NCBI GenBank assembly: GCA_023079485.1
Contig: CM041083.1
Span: 171,299,480-171,363,479, forward strand
Length of the DNA stretch: 64,000 nt
Reading direction: 5' to 3'
DNA from: Archilochus colubris
Taxonomy: Eukaryota > Chordata > Aves > Apodiformes > Trochilidae
How positions within the stretch are numbered: position 1 is the first letter of the stretch; the number at the start of each line of letters is the position of its first letter. Shown here one piece after another: positions 37,224-64,000 of the stretch. The notes under the pieces are model-generated. The model saw nothing but the letters and a program-made list of their open reading frames with translations, was not told where the DNA came from and did no database searches. Made by a program: the position numbers and the translations under genes.

Positions 37224-37869
37224 TGCCCTAACCAGGCACAGGTGGACTCATACCCACTCCTTGGCAACTCGAGGCACCTGGTTTATCTTGTTTCTCTACA
37301 GGGTCTTGGTTCAATTCTATCTCCAGAGGAAGCAGAAACATGACTTTATCTGTCCAAGAGCACAGTATCCAGCCATACTGCTTCCTATCCCCCCTCTAAA
37401 GGCAGGATAGATTATTTCTATCCAGGATAGATGATTTACAAGAAAGTGTAAAATCCTCATCATGCTCCTAATTATGCTCTAGTACACTATGGGGGGCTAT
37501 TTCCTTCACAGTCCATCTGTGATCAGACTGTAGCCTGAAGCACAAGGATTGATTTCCCTCACGTTTTTTTCCTCCTGCTTAGTCTAACTGCTGATGCTTT
37601 ATTTTTATTCATATAAATGTCTCAGCCTTTTTGAAGCCTTGAAAATTATGATTAATTGTGCAATGAAAATCAATAATAGAAATGCTTACAAAGCCAGCTT
37701 GATTTGGGAGTGAATCCCAAAGACAGCTGCTTTCTCTAAGAGTGATGGGGAAAAGTTGGAGAAAAGCAGCAGCAGAAAATTCCAAATCCTGGCGTTGTTG
37801 TTTGCTGTTTAGTGTTTGTCATGGGTTTAACCCCTTCAGAAGCTGCTGGGATATTTATTACAGGCTAGG

Positions 37870-37983
37870 AAAAAAAAATAACACCACAAAAAACAAAAAC
37901 AAAAAAACCCCAAAACCCAAACCAACCAACCAACCAAAACCCCCCCCCCAAAAAAAACCAAACAAAAAACCACACCAAAATAA
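37870..37983. repeat. A/C-rich low-complexity tract lacking G
   Basis: About 114 bases of the plus strand with no G and almost no T. It consists of A runs broken by CC, (CCAA)n units near 37920 and a run of C near 37940. It appears to be simple-sequence expansion. Confidence 0.9.
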
Positions 37984-38992
37984 GAATATCTAAATAAATA
38001 GAAATGCAATTTCTATTTAATTTAAATTTTCATACTCCTGTACCAAGAATGTGGTTATTCTCACACCTTTGGGTCCACAACAGCTTTATTTTTCACAAGA
38101 GATTATAGAGATAAGGATGAAGATCTGTTAAGGCATTTCCTATAGTATCACTGCCACCAGCACTTACTCCTTTTGCATGCTGACAGTCTCTAGCATTTTG
38201 CCTAGGGTTAAATATCCCATTTTTTCCCCCATTTCCCAGAGGAGAACATTTCCGTAGCTCCTGGGTGCCAATCTCTGAACAGCAGATAGAGGAGTGCCAC
38301 CTCGTGGTTATCTGTCCCTCCTGCACAGGTACCAGGGCTGGTGGCAGGGCTCAGGGATGCTGTAGAGCTGCAGGTTGGGGTACAGAGAGAGTGTCCCAAA
38401 ATGCAGGGGACTGGGTGGGCTGGGAGATGGCAGGGTGCCTGGCTCCAGTGCTGGGATGCTGAGGAGGAGGGAAAGCAGCCTCCTTCACAAAATATACTTC
38501 AAATAACACTGTACACCATCTGATCCTTCTCCAGAGCCTGAGCTAGAAGCAGGCTTCCATCTCCAGGGACTCTGAAGTCCTGCATTTTGCCTATGGGAAA
38601 AGCATGATGTGTAAAACCTTCCTTTCCCTGCCTGCTTCAGCAGGCTCCTCTAAAAATCCTCCCCCCTTCAGAAAAAAGAAGAGTTACTAAAGGCTGGTGA
38701 ATGTGAAATGCTGTGTCTGAAAATCCATCCCTCTCTCTAGGGATAGCAAGTACCAGCATTCTTTTGGGACCAAGAAAAATTGTTCCACTCTCCCCTTGGT
38801 GCTTTTGCCAACTCCCATCTGTCATTTGATTCACCTCTCATGTCTACTCCTGAGTCCTGAGACAGGGAACCCAGAGCAGGGCTGACTTCAAGCAGGGTTA
38901 CATGACCCTTTCAGATTTACACTGTCTATCCTGATAAAGCTGGCCTCTCCAGTTTATGAACATACATGTGTGTGTAGTACACATAAAAATAT

Positions 38993-39248
38993 GTAGAATC
39001 ATAGAAGCATAAAGGTTGGAAAATAGCTCCAGGATCATTACAGTCAACCCAACCCCACCATACCAACTAAGCCATGTCCTGAAGTGCCATGTCTATATGG
39101 TTTTTGAATGGGGATGGTGACTCCACCACCTCCCTGGGCAGCCTGTTCCAGTGCCTGAAAACCCTTTCAGTAAATAAATCTTTCCTAATATCCAATCTAA
39201 ACCTCCCCTGGCACAATTTTAGTCCATTCCCTCTCATCCTCTCACTGG
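38993..39248 (-). mobile_element. CR1 LINE fragment, sense on minus strand
   Basis: TAGAATCATAGAAGCATAAA, then GGTTGGAAAATAGCTCCAGG, TCCCTGGGCAGCCTGTTCCA and CCCTGGCACAATTTTAG show the reverse complement of about 250 bases of CR1 3' end. Confidence 0.93.
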
Positions 39249-40001
39249 TTATTTAGAAGAACAGACTGCTTCCCCGTGGTCATCCCGTTGTGGTCACAGT
39301 TTCTGCCTGCAGCTTCTTCTCCCTGTTTTACCTCCTGGAATCCCAGGTCAACAACATAAGGGAACAGCAGCCACCTCTTCATTGCCACCCCTTTTGTATG
39401 GCAACACTGGTTCCTACACCTGGAAGGAGGAAGAGGTCCATAGGGGCCACCCTCTGGTAACTCCTCCTCACTGGGCAATAGTTGGGGCTGATACTCAGTG
39501 TCAAGATGTTCTCCTCCTCTGCCAGCCCTAGGAAATATTGTGACCAGACAGAATGGTTCTTGGGATGCTGTTTATGAGAGGAACACAACTGCCAGATAAA
39601 ATTAAGAATCTGACTTTTAGTACAGAAGTCCAGTGGCACAGTTGCATTGCAGGATACACAAACCCCACAAAATGTATGGGTATATGAGCAAAGAAAGAGG
39701 ATGACAAAGTATGGTGCCAGATGGAGACAATCATACTGGGTCAGGCTGCAGGTCCAGCCAGCAGAGTCCTATTTTTGACAATGTGTCAGAGTGGCAGGTA
39801 CAGAAATGACCTAGGAAAATATTCTTCCAGCTTTCTGCAATCTGTGGTTTCAATAGCAATATGGAAAACACATCCTTAACATACCCACAGTATGTTGTTT
39901 TTTTAAAATCTGTCCCTATTTCAGATATATGACACATATATATATCCACTAGCACGTGCATTACTAAAAACAAAGACAACACAGTTGGCTCTATAGAACA
40001 T

Positions 40002-62129
<22,128 letters not shown>

Positions 62130-64000
62130 CTGCAAGAAAGAGTTTAATTTGTTTGGTTCCTCCTTGGGTTTGTAATCATGATGAAAAAAAGGCTTTTTCA
62201 CTTGACTTCTCAACATCTCAGAGTAGTTCCCCTTAGCCAAAAACCCAGTTCCTCTCTGCATCCCAGAATCAGATGATGGGGTAAAATCCTGCATACGTGA
62301 GATACAAATCTATGTCCTCTATGTCATGTGGTTTTGCCAGACCCTGCTAAAAGTTCTAACTGAGTTATTTGTACTAATTTAATTGGAATTAAAACCTACC
62401 TCTGATAAATTTTGTTTCTTGTGGAGAAAGCAGACAAAATTTCACTGTTTTTTGTTATTCCTCCTTTGGAAACACAATTCACCACAGGCTCCATCAGCAC
62501 TAGGAGAGAAGCAGCATCCCTGCCAGCTCCTGGGGCTCTGGATTGGAGCTGAAGCCCTAGGAGATATTTGCACTTCCTGCCTTTGTGTACCTAATGAGGA
62601 GGCTGGTCAGCATTATGGGATGGATGGATGGATGGATGGATGGATGGATGGATGGATGGATGGATGGATGGAGAGAAGCTCCTTTAAAGAGTATTCAGAG
62701 CACTAGTTTGGTCACTTTTTTTCCTGGCTACAGGGAGAGTTTAGGGACTTTTGCCCCAAGGTACCTAAGTTAGTGCACAAGGTTGGGTGGCCCCCCAGGA
62801 ATGGGTGGCTGGAATAAGTTTTTCTGCCTTTTCTCTCATCAGAGACATAAAGCAGAAGGAAGGATTAGACTTCCCCTTTCTAGGCACCTTTCTTAATAAT
62901 CAGAAAGGGAAAGTTTCTTCCAGTTATCACATCATTTAACACGCTACCAGAAGATGCACCCTCTGCTTTTTCATGTATCTATTGTCCCTTGCATCTATTC
63001 ATGAGGGAAGTGTTCAGGAGACAGACTATTATTCTACATTTGTGAGAATGACTCCAGTGTCCTATGTCTCTTTAAGTATTAATTAACCAAGCAACAATTT
63101 AAATAGAAAAGAATGGAAACCTGAGTTGATCCTGGAAAGTGGTTGCTGTAGCTACAGTGTTCAAATAAGAGGGGGGAAAAAAAATCAGAAATACCTCATT
63201 CCCAGACTAAACCCAACATTGCATCCTGGAAGTTTGGGTTCCAAACTTTGTAGAAAGATATACAGGGATCCTTTTGAAAATTACAGATTTGCTATAGGCC
63301 TCTACAAAGACACAGAGTTGTGTACAGCCTATCCAGGCTTCAGATTTAATGCTCTCCTGTACTCATACATTGATTCCTTGTATCTGTGAGAGATACTATG
63401 GACATGGCTTTGAAATAGCCCAAAGGCAACTTCATGTGGTTGGCTTTTTGTCTGCTGTCTCCCTGCCTGCTTCATCACTGTGATTCTAAGGTGAGGACAC
63501 CTTTCTGAGAAAAATCTGTTCTTTCACTCCAACCTTCTTAAGTAGAGAAATGCAGCATAACTCATAATGCTCTTGGGGCACAAGAACCCAAGAACAATGT
63601 TCTTTTTACAGCACAATGGAGCTGGTGACTGATACTGAAATGCTAACATAATAATAAAAGTGTATCTAACCTGTGAAAAGCCTTGTGATAAAATATTGTT
63701 TATGTATGCCAGGGTAAAACTGGCTCTGTAGTCTTCCCCCTTCACCCTGGTATCTTTCCTGTCTCTGATTTCCCATGATCAATTTTTTCTGTTGCAGGCT
63801 GTGTGTTTTGCAACATGTGGATTGCCAAAATCCATCTGAACACAGGAAAATCTTAAACTATCGACAAGGAAATCTGTATTCTACTACAGGATCATCCCTT
63901 CCAATCCAGTCACTTGATTAAGCAATATATTTTGAAATACAACTTCTAATAGCGTGAAGACACTTCTAGAGCTTAACTGATAACACCATAAGTTGTTGGC
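62130..64000 (-). other. LCP1 upstream intron/5' region
   Basis: Sequence upstream of the ATG exon, which opens with a splice acceptor, so at least one 5'UTR exon must lie to the right. I could not pick one out in this 1.9 kb. It contains a (GGAT)n microsatellite. Confidence 0.6.
62618..62672. repeat. (GGAT)n microsatellite, about 13 units
   Basis: Uninterrupted GGAT units just upstream of the LCP1 start-codon exon. A plus-strand frame through it gives a meaningless MDGW repeat. Likely polymorphic. Confidence 0.97.

Larger units (their letters stand above)
28239..40001. other. Intergenic region between CPB2 and LCP1
   Basis: About 11.8 kb upstream of CPB2 and downstream of LCP1. It holds the CPB2 promoter at its left end, an (AT)12 microsatellite, two CR1 fragments, a G-free A/C tract and a short hairpin. 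Two 149-aa open frames (34599-35048 minus, 36452-36901 plus) have no recognisable domain, splice structure or family and are taken as chance. Confidence 0.7.

Noticed and set aside
62618..62672. Regular repeat that might suggest a CRISPR-like array
   Set aside because: Four-base units without spacers in a vertebrate genome: a simple microsatellite.
62383..62773. Repeated MDGW protein on the plus strand
   Set aside because: Translation of the (GGAT)n microsatellite.

Overview
The window is vertebrate nuclear DNA, almost certainly from a bird. Three kinds of evidence agree. Many CR1 non-LTR retrotransposon copies end in the avian ATTCTATG-type octamer repeats. There are two copies of an ERV long terminal repeat of a kind common in birds. 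Compact, multi-exon genes occur in the order ZC3H13 - CPB2 - LCP1, all on the minus strand, as in human 13q14. No bacterial, phage or CRISPR content was seen. The species cannot be fixed from sequence alone.

Region 1 (1-8.7 kb): the 5' end of ZC3H13, the scaffold of the m6A-writer complex. A CpG island (about 7.98-8.72 kb) carries the likely non-coding first exon, with a clear splice donor at 8362/8361. The first coding exon is 2187-2312 and the CCCH zinc-finger exon is 1640-1749. The rest of the gene lies left of the window.

Region 2 (8.7-28.3 kb): a 2.7-kb intergenic gap holding two CR1 copies, then all 11 coding exons of CPB2 (carboxypeptidase B2/TAFI). Every junction keeps phase, no stop is present, and the predicted protein is 424 aa. 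Signal peptide, activation peptide, zinc ligands, catalytic Glu and the basic-specificity Asp are all present.

Region 3 (28.3-40.0 kb): intergenic DNA with two CR1 fragments, an (AT)12 microsatellite and a G-free A/C tract. No gene is supported.

Region 4 (40.0-62.1 kb): LCP1 (plastin-2/L-plastin) with 15 coding exons, all in phase, predicted 624 aa, and a good poly(A) signal at 40002-40007. Four calponin-homology domains are well conserved. The regulatory headpiece is not: the second EF-hand loop lacks four residues and the Ser5 phosphorylation context is missing. Two LTRs of one ERV family lie in opposite orientation inside LCP1 introns. The copy in the same sense as LCP1 has lost its ATTAAA poly(A) hexamer, while the antisense copy keeps it.

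The three genes do not form a pathway: RNA methylation, fibrinolysis control and actin bundling. They are a conserved syntenic block. I found no undescribed biological system. The observations most worth checking are the LCP1 EF-hand/Ser5 changes, the inverted LTR pair with differing poly(A) hexamers, and a two-residue insertion at a CPB2 splice junction.
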